A stretch of DNA of 6,590 nucleotides from Rickettsiaceae bacterium 4572_127. Its GTDB lineage: Bacteria > Pseudomonadota > Alphaproteobacteria > Rs-D84 > NBLK01. A model generated the notes under the pieces. The model worked only from the letters and a program-made list of their open reading frames with translations. It did not search any database and had not been told where the DNA came from. Below are positions 1-5,189 of this stretch, piece after piece. The position numbers and the translations under genes were made by a program. The stretch lies in assembly GCA_002084505.1 (NCBI GenBank), contig NBLK01000033.1:1-6590 (forward strand), written 5' to 3'. Every line of letters begins with the position of its first letter. Position 1 is the stretch's first letter.

Positions 1-419
1 TGTTCATTTTTATTTCTAATGTCTCTTAAAGATTTTAGAGCTTTCATTCGTGAGGAAATTTTTTTAGTATCAACATCTGCTAGATTCAGTAAATCCTCAT
101 CACTGATAATGTGGATTGAACCAGCAGTATTTTGCATTTGTTCTTTTTTCCAATTCGGCAAAAACTTCAACTGATTATCATCAGCATTTAGATAAAAATC
201 TTTTTCCATCTTAGGAGATAAGTTCACGGAAGTTTGAACATTGTATCCTTTTTTTATGCAAATTTCATAAATTTTTTCGGCTAAGTCATAAGCATACCGT
301 GGAAAAGTTAGAGAAATTAAATCTCCTTTTTTGAAAATTTTTCCTGTTTCAGCACCTGCTTTTTCAACAGCCCAAACCATTACCTTTGCGTAATTTTCAA
401 TTTCTTTTTTTGTTAGCAT
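1..419 (-). CDS. M29-family aminopeptidase, N-terminal part (runs off left edge)
   Basis: Reading the minus strand from the ATG at 419 gives 139 uninterrupted codons before the window edge, so the 3' end is missing. The protein starts MLTKKEIENYAKVMVWAVEK. Family features visible: an N-terminal helix, then a GDLISLTFPRYAYDLAEKIY segment like the 'GD-hVhI-P-A--La--hh--Ay--GA' fold start of M29 peptidases, and later a 'D-NQLKFLP' stretch followed by 'ISDEDLLNLADVD--K' and 'MKALKSLRDIR', which match the usual 'ADALI-I-g-eN-raLs-vdp-k--a-rkA-rpl-di' region. M29 enzymes are cytoplasmic dinuclear-metal aminopeptidases. The metal ligands lie in the C-terminal half, which is not seen, so activity cannot be judged. 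A GGAAG Shine-Dalgarno-like run lies a few bases upstream of the ATG. The gene follows fabG on the same strand after 136 bp filled by repeats A and B, so cotranscription is uncertain. Confidence 0.8.
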   Translation of the reverse strand, partial: MLTKKEIENYAKVMVWAVEKAGAETGKIFKKGDLISLTFPRYAYDLAEKIYEICIKKGYNVQTSVNLSPKMEKDFYLNADDNQLKFLPNWKKEQMQNTAGSIHIISDEDLLNLADVDTKKISSRMKALKSLRDIRNKNE

Positions 420-458
420 TCTTCTTCCTTTCTTAGTTGCGACGATATTGTATTGTCA

Positions 459-515
459 TTTACCCCTTCCCAAAATAGCGAGCTATTTTGACCCTCCCAC
501 AAGGGGAGGGTGATA
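459..515 (+). repeat. Dispersed palindromic repeat A, copy 1
   Basis: A 57-bp element running TTTACCCC to GGGTGATA. It contains a 9-bp stem CAAAATAGC/GCTATTTTG with a 2-nt centre (471-490) and a second 8-bp stem ACCCTCCC/GGGAGGGT around ACAAG (491-511). A 59-bp copy lies inverted at 5288-5346. Outside the first hairpin only about three positions differ. Read in the direction of the next gene (the aminopeptidase here, fabZ for the other copy), both copies have the same orientation. It encodes nothing recognisable. It looks like a small non-autonomous or Rickettsia-type palindromic intergenic repeat. Confidence 0.8.
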
Positions 516-522
516 AGACCGA

Positions 523-548
523 GTCATTCCTGCTTTCGCAGGAATGAC
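523..548. repeat. Perfect hairpin repeat B, copy 1
   Basis: GTCATTCCTGC, loop TTTC, GCAGGAATGAC: a perfect 11-bp stem with a 4-nt loop. It ends 7 nt past the fabG stop codon, so it could end or stabilise the fabG transcript. It lacks a U-tract, so it is not a classical intrinsic terminator. The core ATTCCTGC--TTCGCAGGAAT recurs at 5363-5392, again beside repeat A. It resembles the 'ATTCCtGCgaaaGCaGGAAT' palindromes common in intergenic DNA of many proteobacteria. Confidence 0.75.
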
Positions 549-555
549 AGATATT

Positions 556-1296
556 CTAAACCCTTACCATTCCGCCGTTGATATGCAATGTTTGTCCTGT
601 CATGTAATTCGCCTCATCGCTAGCCAAATACAATGCTCCATTTGCAATGTCAGAAGTTTCTCCGAATTTTTTCACTGGAATTTGAGCTATATAATTATCT
701 TTAAGTTTATCAGGAAGTCCATCAGTCATAGCAGATTTTATAAATCCCGGTGCGATTGCATTTACTGTGATTCCACGAGAGCCAAGTTCCATCGCTAGAG
801 TTTTTGTCATGGCAATCAGACCGCCTTTTGAAGCACAATAATTTACCTGTCCTGCATTTCCCATTTGAGCTACAACAGAACTGATATTGATGACTCGTCC
901 GAATCGTTGTTTCATCATAGTTGGTATCATAGCACGGGTTAGCTTAAAAATCGCAGTCAAATTCACATCTATAACAGCTTGCCAGTTTTCGTCGCTCATT
1001 CGCATAGCTAAGCCGTCTTTCGTTAGCCCTGCGTTGTTGACTAAAATATCTAATTTTCCATCTGTTTTTTCTAGAACTTTTTTTGCAAAGTCGTCGATGC
1101 CTTTTAGATCTGCTAAGTCATGAGAAACAAATTCAGCTCGTTCGCCTAATTCATTTTTTAGAGTTTGTAATTTTTCAGTATTTCGTCCATGTAGAATAAC
1201 TGTTGCTCCTTGTGAATGCAGAGTTTGTGCAATTGCTTTTCCAATTCCACCAGTAGCCCCTGTAATTAAAGCGATTTTATTTTGTAGATTAAACAT
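556..1296 (-). CDS. fabG: 3-oxoacyl-[acyl-carrier-protein] reductase FabG
   Basis: A 246-aa short-chain dehydrogenase/reductase of normal FabG length. It reduces 3-oxoacyl-ACP to (3R)-3-hydroxyacyl-ACP with NADPH in the cytoplasm, the first reduction of each fatty-acid elongation cycle. Visible: the nucleotide-binding TGATGGIG motif (12-19), NNAG (87-90), Asn112 in DVNLT, catalytic Ser140 and the Y-x-x-x-K pair Tyr153/Lys157 (S-to-Y spacing of 13 as in E. coli FabG), IAPGF (181-185), and the C-terminal TGQTLHINGGM signature. The start at 1296 is set by an AAGGAG Shine-Dalgarno (1304-1309) 7 nt upstream. The gene is monocistronic or leads into the aminopeptidase gene. Element E (1331-1597) lies immediately upstream and likely holds its promoter or leader. 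Its product feeds both FabZ and LpxD, encoded on the other strand in this window. The family is sure. The FabG role over another SDR rests on overall similarity along the whole length. Confidence 0.95.
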   Translation of the reverse strand: MFNLQNKIALITGATGGIGKAIAQTLHSQGATVILHGRNTEKLQTLKNELGERAEFVSHDLADLKGIDDFAKKVLEKTDGKLDILVNNAGLTKDGLAMRMSDENWQAVIDVNLTAIFKLTRAMIPTMMKQRFGRVINISSVVAQMGNAGQVNYCASKGGLIAMTKTLAMELGSRGITVNAIAPGFIKSAMTDGLPDKLKDNYIAQIPVKKFGETSDIANGALYLASDEANYMTGQTLHINGGMVRV

Positions 1297-1355
1297 ATTT
1301 TTTCTCCTTTGATTAGATTTCCTGCATTAATAATGGTGATTGCTTTCTTGCCGTG

Positions 1356-1400
1356 TCTGCCAATAAAATCATACATCAAAATGTATAATTTTAGGGCAGA
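1356..1400. repeat. 45-nt imperfect palindrome nested in left element E
   Basis: Stems TCTGCC/GGCAGA, TAAAAT/ATTTTA and ATACAT/ATGTAT stack around a CAAA loop, with one C/A mismatch and a small bulge. The right copy of element E has no equivalent here: its sequence continues directly from TTGTGCAT to the GCAATCACC end. The palindrome therefore looks inserted into the left copy or lost from the right one. Confidence 0.75.
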
Positions 1401-1415
1401 TATGCACAATTTTTC

Positions 1416-1449
1416 GGAACAGCAGAGCCAAAAACGGCTGATGCTTTCC
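1416..1449 (-). promoter_or_regulatory. Conserved hairpin of element E (fabG side)
   Basis: Read toward fabG the stem is GGAA-AGCA, bulge TC, AGCC, loop GTTTTT, GGCT, bulge C, TGCT, bulge G, TTCC. The right copy (2521-2553) has the same fold with the outermost pairs changed in a way that keeps pairing. There is no U-tract after the stem here, so it should not terminate transcription. A role as a leader RNA structure is an inference. Confidence 0.55.
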
Positions 1450-1597
1450 TTAAATTATCCCAATTCGTTTAAAAATCATATCTCCAAGATATAATTTTAA
1501 ATACGATCACTCAAAAAACCGTTCGTTAGCGCTCACTCCAACCACTCCCGTCGGCGAGATTCTCTTTTTTCCTTTCATAGCTTTAAGTTATGAAAGG

Positions 1598-1702
1598 GGT
1601 CTATTTAATGATTTTATTAAATTACAATATAAAAACAGAAAATTCAAGATTTTTTTATCTTAATAAAAAAAGAAAATTTTAATATTGGTTAGGTGAAAAA
1701 AA
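1598..1702. other. Gene-free, very A+T-rich stretch after the 172-aa gene
   Basis: No ORF, RNA gene or repeat match is evident. The only structure is a weak AAGAT/ATCTT stem (1646-1661). On the minus strand it is followed by a T-rich run, so it could be a poor terminator for the 172-aa gene, but five A/T-rich pairs are too few for confidence. Confidence 0.4.
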
Positions 1703-2221
1703 TTAATTTGAATAAATACATCTAAATCCGTATTCACGAATTGAAACACCTTGTGTTATTATTTCATAATCATAAAAGGCATTAGGTCTAGAAACTTCTG
1801 CTGATGGACGATCATAAACTCGCAAAACATCAGATGACCTTCTTCCGCAAGTTTGACGAATTATATTACTAGCAACCTTTTCTAAAATCTGCGAAATATC
1901 TCCGTCTATATATCTATCGTGTTGGTGATGCATAAACTTCAACCTCATTTCTCTTAAATCACGATTAGATTGCAACATATCTGCTCTAATCAAATGCCCA
2001 TGATAATCGTGCCAAGCAGGCATTACATTCGCTGGGTTCCATTTAGTAGCAAAATACTGTTTATCTTTCTCAGAAAAAGCTCGCACGCTCCCGAAAACAT
2101 CATAGTCAGAAGACTTGTCTATATAATGCATTGTTCCGTCATTTAGATACTTACGATTTCCGTCAACTTGTGCAAAGGAAACAAGTGGAAAAATTAAAAA
2201 TAAAGCTAAAATTTTTTTCAT
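1703..2221 (-). CDS. Unrecognised secreted protein, 172 aa
   Basis: I do not recognise this family. Residues 1-17 (MKKILALFLIFPLVSFA) form a clear Sec signal peptide with likely cleavage before Gln18, giving a ~155-residue mature protein in the periplasm or outside the cell. The mature part has no further membrane segment. It has two cysteines (125 and 168), which could form a disulfide, and is rich in His, Tyr and Arg, with clusters HDYHGH (71-76) and HHQH (98-101) that might bind metal. The start is fixed: an in-frame TAG lies only four codons upstream, overlapping the -10 box. There is no Shine-Dalgarno sequence. A promoter ends 6 nt before the ATG, so the mRNA is probably leaderless. The gene stands alone between the two inverted copies of element E. 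It is intact and of normal base composition for the window. Confidence 0.75.
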   Translation of the reverse strand: MKKILALFLIFPLVSFAQVDGNRKYLNDGTMHYIDKSSDYDVFGSVRAFSEKDKQYFATKWNPANVMPAWHDYHGHLIRADMLQSNRDLREMRLKFMHHQHDRYIDGDISQILEKVASNIIRQTCGRRSSDVLRVYDRPSAEVSRPNAFYDYEIITQGVSIREYGFRCIYSN

Positions 2222-2227
2222 ATTAAA

Positions 2228-2256
2228 ATACTAAGCATAATTTGTAATCTAGTCAA
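2228..2256 (-). promoter_or_regulatory. Sigma70-type promoter of the 172-aa secreted protein gene
   Basis: On the minus strand: TTGACT (-35, 2251-2256), a 17-nt spacer, TAGTAT (-10, 2228-2233), then 6 nt to the ATG at 2221. Transcription would normally begin 6-8 nt after the -10 box, which is at or within the start codon. This predicts a leaderless message, in keeping with the absent ribosome-binding site. Confidence 0.65.
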
Positions 2257-2385
2257 TGTATTATTTTTTATCCTACAAAAAAAGTTATTGCATTTTAATT
2301 TCAATTTGATTATTCTTTAATTAGAACTTCTGCAAAAACAGTTTTTGCAGAAAAAAAAGGAAGGCTCACCTACGGGAGTGGTTGG

Positions 2386-2431
2386 TTTATCGTTAAGAAA
2401 TTATTTGCGGGGCAAATGATTTTAAGATAAA
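2386..2431. repeat. 46-nt imperfect palindrome nested in right element E
   Basis: Arms TTTATC/GATAAA, TTAA/TTAA and ATTTGC/GCAAAT stack with single-base bulges around a short GG-rich loop. It sits directly after the shared GGGAGTGGTTGG block. In the left copy that block is followed at once by the GAGC--GAACGG segment, so this palindrome is absent there. Length and design parallel the 45-nt palindrome nested elsewhere in the left copy. Confidence 0.7.
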
Positions 2432-2520
2432 TTCGAGAGAAGCGAACGGTTTTTGTACTTATCGTATTGAAAGATGACATATTTTGATATGTTATTTTCA
2501 AACGAATTGGGATAATTTAA

Positions 2521-2553
2521 GAAAAGCATCAGCCGTTTTTGGCTCTGCTTTTT
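2521..2553 (+). promoter_or_regulatory. Conserved hairpin of element E (skp side), terminator-like
   Basis: AAAAGCA, bulge TC, AGCC, loop GTTTTT, GGCT, bulge C, TGCTTTT: an 11-bp interrupted stem ending in a T-run (2549-2553), with G2521/T2553 as a possible outer wobble pair. It lies about 80 nt upstream of the skp start. It resembles an intrinsic terminator and could act as an attenuator for the skp-lpxD genes if transcription starts upstream, for example at the GATAAT block (2511-2516). That role is an inference. The T-run is lacking in the fabG-side copy. Confidence 0.5.
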
Positions 2554-2633
2554 GAAAAATTGTGCATTATGAGTGCAAAAAGCAATCACCATTAGTTGTG
2601 AAAGAGTTTAATTAAAAAAGTAAAGGAGAAACT

Positions 2634-3266
2634 ATGTCTAAAAAAAATCAAGGTCTTAAAAAAAAGATCATCATCTTTTCAGGGATTATTATAGCACTAG
2701 CATTAGTAATTTTTGGAATAACTTTAATTTCTAGTTCATCTAGTTCATCATTAAAAAATATATCTTCTGATGAAATCGTAGAGCAAGGCACACCTTATAT
2801 GGCTATTATTGATATGTATAAGATTACAACAGAAGCAACAGCTCTTAAAGGTCTAAACGAACAAAGAAAAAATTATGCTGAAAAGCTAAAAAAAGAAGCA
2901 TCAAGAAAAGAAGAAGCTCTAATGAAAGCTAAAAAAGATATTGAAAGTAAACAGTCTGTTCTTTCAAAAGAAGCTCTTCAAAAAAAAGCACAAGAGTATC
3001 AAAAATCTCTAATGGATTATCAAAAAGATATGTCTGAAAAATCAGCAGGTATCGAAAAATCTTATAGAGAAGCTCTTCAAAAAGTTCAAAAAGGAACTCT
3101 TGATGGTGTGATTAACGATGTTGCTAAAAAGAAAAAAGTTACAATAGTTCTTAATAGCTCACAGGCAATTTTACTAAATCCTGTTTTGAATATAACAGAA
3201 GATATTATTAAAGTTTTAAATAATAGATTGCCGAAAGTTCACATGGCTACTCCAAAAGGATTTTAG
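2634..3266 (+). CDS. skp: Skp/OmpH-family periplasmic chaperone, probably membrane-anchored
   Basis: A 210-aa OmpH-family protein. Skp holds unfolded outer-membrane proteins in the periplasm on their way to the Bam complex. In order: a basic N-terminus, a hydrophobic segment (12-32), a serine run (33-39), the first family strand YMAIIDMYKI (55-64), a long Lys/Glu/Gln-rich coiled coil (about 70-155) including the typical LSKEALQKKAQEYQK, then the closing VTIVLNSSQAILLNPVLNIT (169-188) and a final helix. The usual signal peptide with an Ala-x-Ala cleavage site is not evident, so the segment may stay as a membrane anchor. The start has AAGGAG (2623-2628) 5 nt upstream. The stop TAG abuts the next gene, showing an operon with the lipoprotein gene and lpxD, the classic skp-lpxD neighbourhood; bamA is missing upstream. 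Codons for the serine run include a 9-bp tandem duplication (2730-2747). Confidence 0.88.
   Translation: MSKKNQGLKKKIIIFSGIIIALALVIFGITLISSSSSSSLKNISSDEIVEQGTPYMAIIDMYKITTEATALKGLNEQRKNYAEKLKKEASRKEEALMKAKKDIESKQSVLSKEALQKKAQEYQKSLMDYQKDMSEKSAGIEKSYREALQKVQKGTLDGVINDVAKKKKVTIVLNSSQAILLNPVLNITEDIIKVLNNRLPKVHMATPKGF
3256..3260 (+). promoter_or_regulatory. Ribosome-binding site supporting a TTG start
   Basis: AAGGA inside the last skp codons lies 6 nt before the TTG at 3267, which directly follows the skp TAG. The correct spacing, and the fact that the lipoprotein signal is complete only from this TTG, support a TTG start with translational coupling to skp. Confidence 0.7.
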
Positions 3267-4055
3267 TTGAGTAGATTATTACTGTCATTGCTATTAACTA
3301 TATTTGTCGGGGGGTGTGTTAGTGAAATACCTCCTGATGATTCATTCTACGAAGAAGAAGTTGTAGAAGAGCCTGTTCAAAAAGAAGAAGAGGTAGTTGA
3401 AGAAGAATCGCTGGATACCTCTATGTTTGACGAGCAAATGAAAGCTGAGAAATCAATTGAGATTTATGAAGAAATAAAACAAAAAAACATAGATAAAACT
3501 AAACCAATTTCTTATGAAAGATCTGTAATTCGTGATGCGACCTATAAAAAGAATTTTGTTTCCACTTGGAGAAACTTAAACAAAGAGTCTGAGGATTCTA
3601 TAGCTTTCCAAGACGATAAGATGTCTTTTCCAAACGGCGTTTATGAAGAAATTTATAACTCTTCAAAAAAATGTTGCTTAGCTGGAATTTCCTCAGAATT
3701 GGAAAGACAAAATATAAAAAAAAGCGAAGCATATAAATTTCTACAAGACGATTTTAATTTTTACAGAGCAGGAGAATTATGTTATTTTTATTCAAAGGCA
3801 GATTTAGAAAGTATATTTGGAAAATCGGATGAGGTTCGTGAAATGGTAGAAAAGGTTCAAAAAAATTGTTTGTGCCTAAATTCAAAAAGACTAAAAGAAA
3901 AAACAACTATTTTATATGCTTTATTGAATCATAAATCTGTTAATAGGAGAAGTTTAGTGTATAAGGCCTATGATGCATTTGGAAGACAAAGTAATCGTTA
4001 TGTTATTTCTGACATAAAAAATATAGATAAAAAACTACGTTGTTGTGTTAAATAA
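3267..4055 (+). CDS. Unrecognised cysteine-rich lipoprotein between skp and lpxD
   Basis: 262 aa with a TTG start directly after the skp stop. I do not recognise the family. Residues 1-16 are a lipoprotein signal peptide (MSRLLLSLLLTIFVGG) with lipobox VGG-C and lipidated Cys17. Next comes a strongly acidic linker containing the heptad EEEVVEE twice (29-35 and 40-46), then a mostly helical, Lys/Glu-rich domain. The mature domain has seven further cysteines: a CC pair at 136-137, Cys172, CLC at 201-203, and a CC pair at 259-260, three residues from the end. This suggests disulfides in the periplasm. The second residue after Cys17 is Ser, not Asp, so transport to the outer membrane is allowed under the E. 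coli rule. Coexpression with skp and lpxD points to an envelope role, perhaps in outer-membrane protein or LPS assembly; that is guilt by association only. Confidence 0.8.
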   Translation: MSRLLLSLLLTIFVGGCVSEIPPDDSFYEEEVVEEPVQKEEEVVEEESLDTSMFDEQMKAEKSIEIYEEIKQKNIDKTKPISYERSVIRDATYKKNFVSTWRNLNKESEDSIAFQDDKMSFPNGVYEEIYNSSKKCCLAGISSELERQNIKKSEAYKFLQDDFNFYRAGELCYFYSKADLESIFGKSDEVREMVEKVQKNCLCLNSKRLKEKTTILYALLNHKSVNRRSLVYKAYDAFGRQSNRYVISDIKNIDKKLRCCVK

Positions 4056-4067
4056 AGAAAGAGTTTT

Positions 4068-5063
4068 ATGAAAATTTTAATTTCTGAATTAGTAAAAAAA
4101 TTAAATGGAAAAATTAAAAATGTTGAGAATGAAAGTTTGCAATTAGTTTCTTGTGCGTCACTTGAATCTGCAAAGGAAAATGAAATAACTTTTTTTAATA
4201 CAGAATCATTTGCTAGACAAGATATTAAAAAATTAACAGAAAAATTAAAAAAAACAATGGCGGGAATAGTTCTGACAAACAAAGAAATAAAAGACGTAAA
4301 AAAACCATTTTTAATTGTAGAAAACCCTAAAAAATCATTTCAAAAAATTATAAAACTCTTACATAAGGCGGGAAAAAAAACAGGCATATCAAAAACAGCA
4401 TCAATAGATTCGTCTGTAGAGTTTGAAGATAAATCTTCAGTTTTCATAGGGGATTTTGTTGTGCTAAAAAATAATGTTAAAATTGGAAAAAATGTAGAAA
4501 TAGATTCGCTAGTCTCTATAAAAAATAATTCTACAATTGGAGAAAACACAAGAATCGATTCGCATGTTTCTATCGAGTCGGCGAAGATTGGAAAAGATTG
4601 TAGTATTTGCGCTGGAGTGAGAATCGGATCGCAAGGATTTGGCTATGCATCTTCTCAAAATGGGCATGATTTTATCGAACATATTGGCAGAGTGGAGATA
4701 GGAAATGAGGTTAATGTTGGTGCTAATTCTTGCATAGATCGCGGAATGTTGAATAATACAATTATTGGAGATGGAACTAAAATTGATAATTTAGTTATGA
4801 TAGGACATGGTTGTGTAGTTGGAAAAAATTGTTTAATGGCAGGACAGGCTGGACTTGCTGGTGGAACTATTTTAGAGGATTTTGTAATTTGTGGTGGGCA
4901 GTCAGCTATTGGTGGGCATTTAACTATTGAGGCAGGAACACAAGTTGCGGGACAGGCGGGAGTAATAAGCAACTTGAAAAAAGGGATTTATATGGGATTT
5001 CCAGCAGAAGATAGAATGCAATTTTTACGAAAACAAGTTGCATTAAAAAAACTTATAAAGTAA
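4068..5063 (+). CDS. lpxD: UDP-3-O-(3-hydroxyacyl)glucosamine N-acyltransferase LpxD
   Basis: 331 aa, close to the ~340 of E. coli LpxD. It transfers a 3-hydroxyacyl chain from ACP to the 2-amino group of UDP-3-O-acylglucosamine, the third step of lipid A synthesis, as a cytoplasmic homotrimer. The N-terminal nucleotide-binding domain spans about 1-105. A left-handed beta-helix of hexapeptide repeats follows (about 107-300), with IGSQGFGYA (187-195), CIDRGMLNNTIIGDGTKIDN (222-241), the catalytic His247 in MIGHGCVVG, and His284 in GGHLTI. The protein ends in a short basic helix. It starts 12 nt after the lipoprotein stop with only a weak AAAGAG before the ATG, so coupling within the operon is likely. 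Its acyl donor, 3-hydroxyacyl-ACP, is the FabG product and FabZ substrate, both encoded nearby. Family assignment is firm. Confidence 0.95.
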   Translation: MKILISELVKKLNGKIKNVENESLQLVSCASLESAKENEITFFNTESFARQDIKKLTEKLKKTMAGIVLTNKEIKDVKKPFLIVENPKKSFQKIIKLLHKAGKKTGISKTASIDSSVEFEDKSSVFIGDFVVLKNNVKIGKNVEIDSLVSIKNNSTIGENTRIDSHVSIESAKIGKDCSICAGVRIGSQGFGYASSQNGHDFIEHIGRVEIGNEVNVGANSCIDRGMLNNTIIGDGTKIDNLVMIGHGCVVGKNCLMAGQAGLAGGTILEDFVICGGQSAIGGHLTIEAGTQVAGQAGVISNLKKGIYMGFPAEDRMQFLRKQVALKKLIK

Positions 5064-5067
5064 AATT

Positions 5068-5080
5068 ATTGCGAAGCAAT
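5068..5080. repeat. Short hairpin just after lpxD
   Basis: ATTGC, loop GAA, GCAAT, starting 4 nt after the lpxD stop. There is no T-run, so it is not a convincing terminator. The 424-bp gap 5064-5487 has no gene. It holds this hairpin, a long palindrome (5143-5189), weak stems AAGAAC/GTTCTT (5205-5225) and AAATACTA/TAGTATTT (5236-5277), then repeats A and B. Confidence 0.4.
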
Positions 5081-5142
5081 TCCGAATATAGTAAAACCAA
5101 ATAATAATAGAACAAATTTTAAGGAGATTTTTGAGAGATTTT

Positions 5143-5189
5143 CAATCAGTTTACCGCATATCATATATGATATGGTTTAAGGTAAATTG
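5143..5189. repeat. 47-nt palindrome centred on an 18-bp perfect dyad
   Basis: The centre CATATCATATATGATATG (5157-5174) equals its own reverse complement. It is flanked by TTTACC (5150-5155) and GGTAAA (5181-5186), and outside those by CAAT and TTG, so the outer arms CAAT(CAG)TTTACC and GGTAAATTG pair apart from a 3-nt bulge. It may be another intergenic palindromic repeat or a protein-binding dyad. Its length is similar to the two palindromes nested in element E, but the sequence is not the same. Confidence 0.65.

Larger units (their letters stand above)
1331..1597 (-). repeat. Structured element E, left copy (fabG upstream region)
   Basis: Read toward fabG this 267-bp stretch matches, in order, the copy at 2328-2594. 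It has an inner palindrome CCTTTCATAGCTT-T-AAGTTATGAAAGG on the plus strand (1571-1597, one G/T pair), a 12-nt purine spacer, CTCGCCGACGGGAGTGGTTGG, GAACGG plus a T-run, a small stem ATATCT/AGATAT (1478-1492), a 69-bp core (1402-1470), and a 16-bp end (1331-1346) that is the exact reverse complement of 2579-2594. The core begins AAACGAATTGGGATAATTTAA, with GATAAT a possible -10 box, though I found no well-spaced -35. It also contains the hairpin at 1416-1449. No ORF in it looks real. It occupies most of the 406-bp gap between fabG and the 172-aa gene. Function unknown. Position suggests a promoter or RNA leader; mobile origin is the alternative. Confidence 0.8.
2328..2594 (+). repeat. Structured element E, right copy (skp upstream region)
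   Basis: A 267-bp counterpart of 1331-1597, inverted relative to it and reading toward skp. It starts with a 12-bp palindrome TTCTGCAAAAAC-A-GTTTTTGCAGAA (2328-2352). The 12-nt spacer AAAAAAGGAAGG follows, then CTCACCTACGGGAGTGGTTGG (2365-2385). After an extra palindrome (2386-2431) come GCGAACGG plus T-run, TATCGTAT, stem ACATAT/ATATGT (2477-2492) and the core 2500-2567. The core's first 50 bases match the left copy at 49 positions. The end is AAAGCAATCACCATTA (2579-2594). Beyond 2594 the similarity stops. The skp ribosome-binding site and ATG begin about 30 nt later. Together with the promoter of the 172-aa gene it fills the 412-bp gap 2222-2633. Confidence 0.8.

Noticed and set aside
447..452. 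TACAAT as -10 box for the aminopeptidase gene
   Set aside because: No acceptable -35 at 16-18 nt; the nearest TTGGGA, inside repeat A, is only about 15 nt away. Too weak to list.
459..548. CRISPR array
   Set aside because: The repeats are single, palindromic and dispersed. No regular direct repeats or spacers occur anywhere in the window.
544..1123. Plus-strand open frames (84 and 78 codons) over fabG
   Set aside because: They lie antisense to a full-length FabG with all catalytic motifs and resemble no protein; they are shadows.
1309..1494. 61-codon plus-strand frame upstream of fabG
   Set aside because: It is made of element E and its nested palindrome, and the other copy of E does not keep the frame. 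No ribosome-binding site.
1331..2594. Insertion sequence or composite transposon with a transposase
   Set aside because: No transposase or recombinase frame exists between the inverted repeats, and no convincing target duplication flanks them.
3998..4972. Minus-strand frames over lpxD
   Set aside because: Antisense shadows of LpxD hexapeptide repeats, with biased Pro/Ser/Ile content and no start signals.
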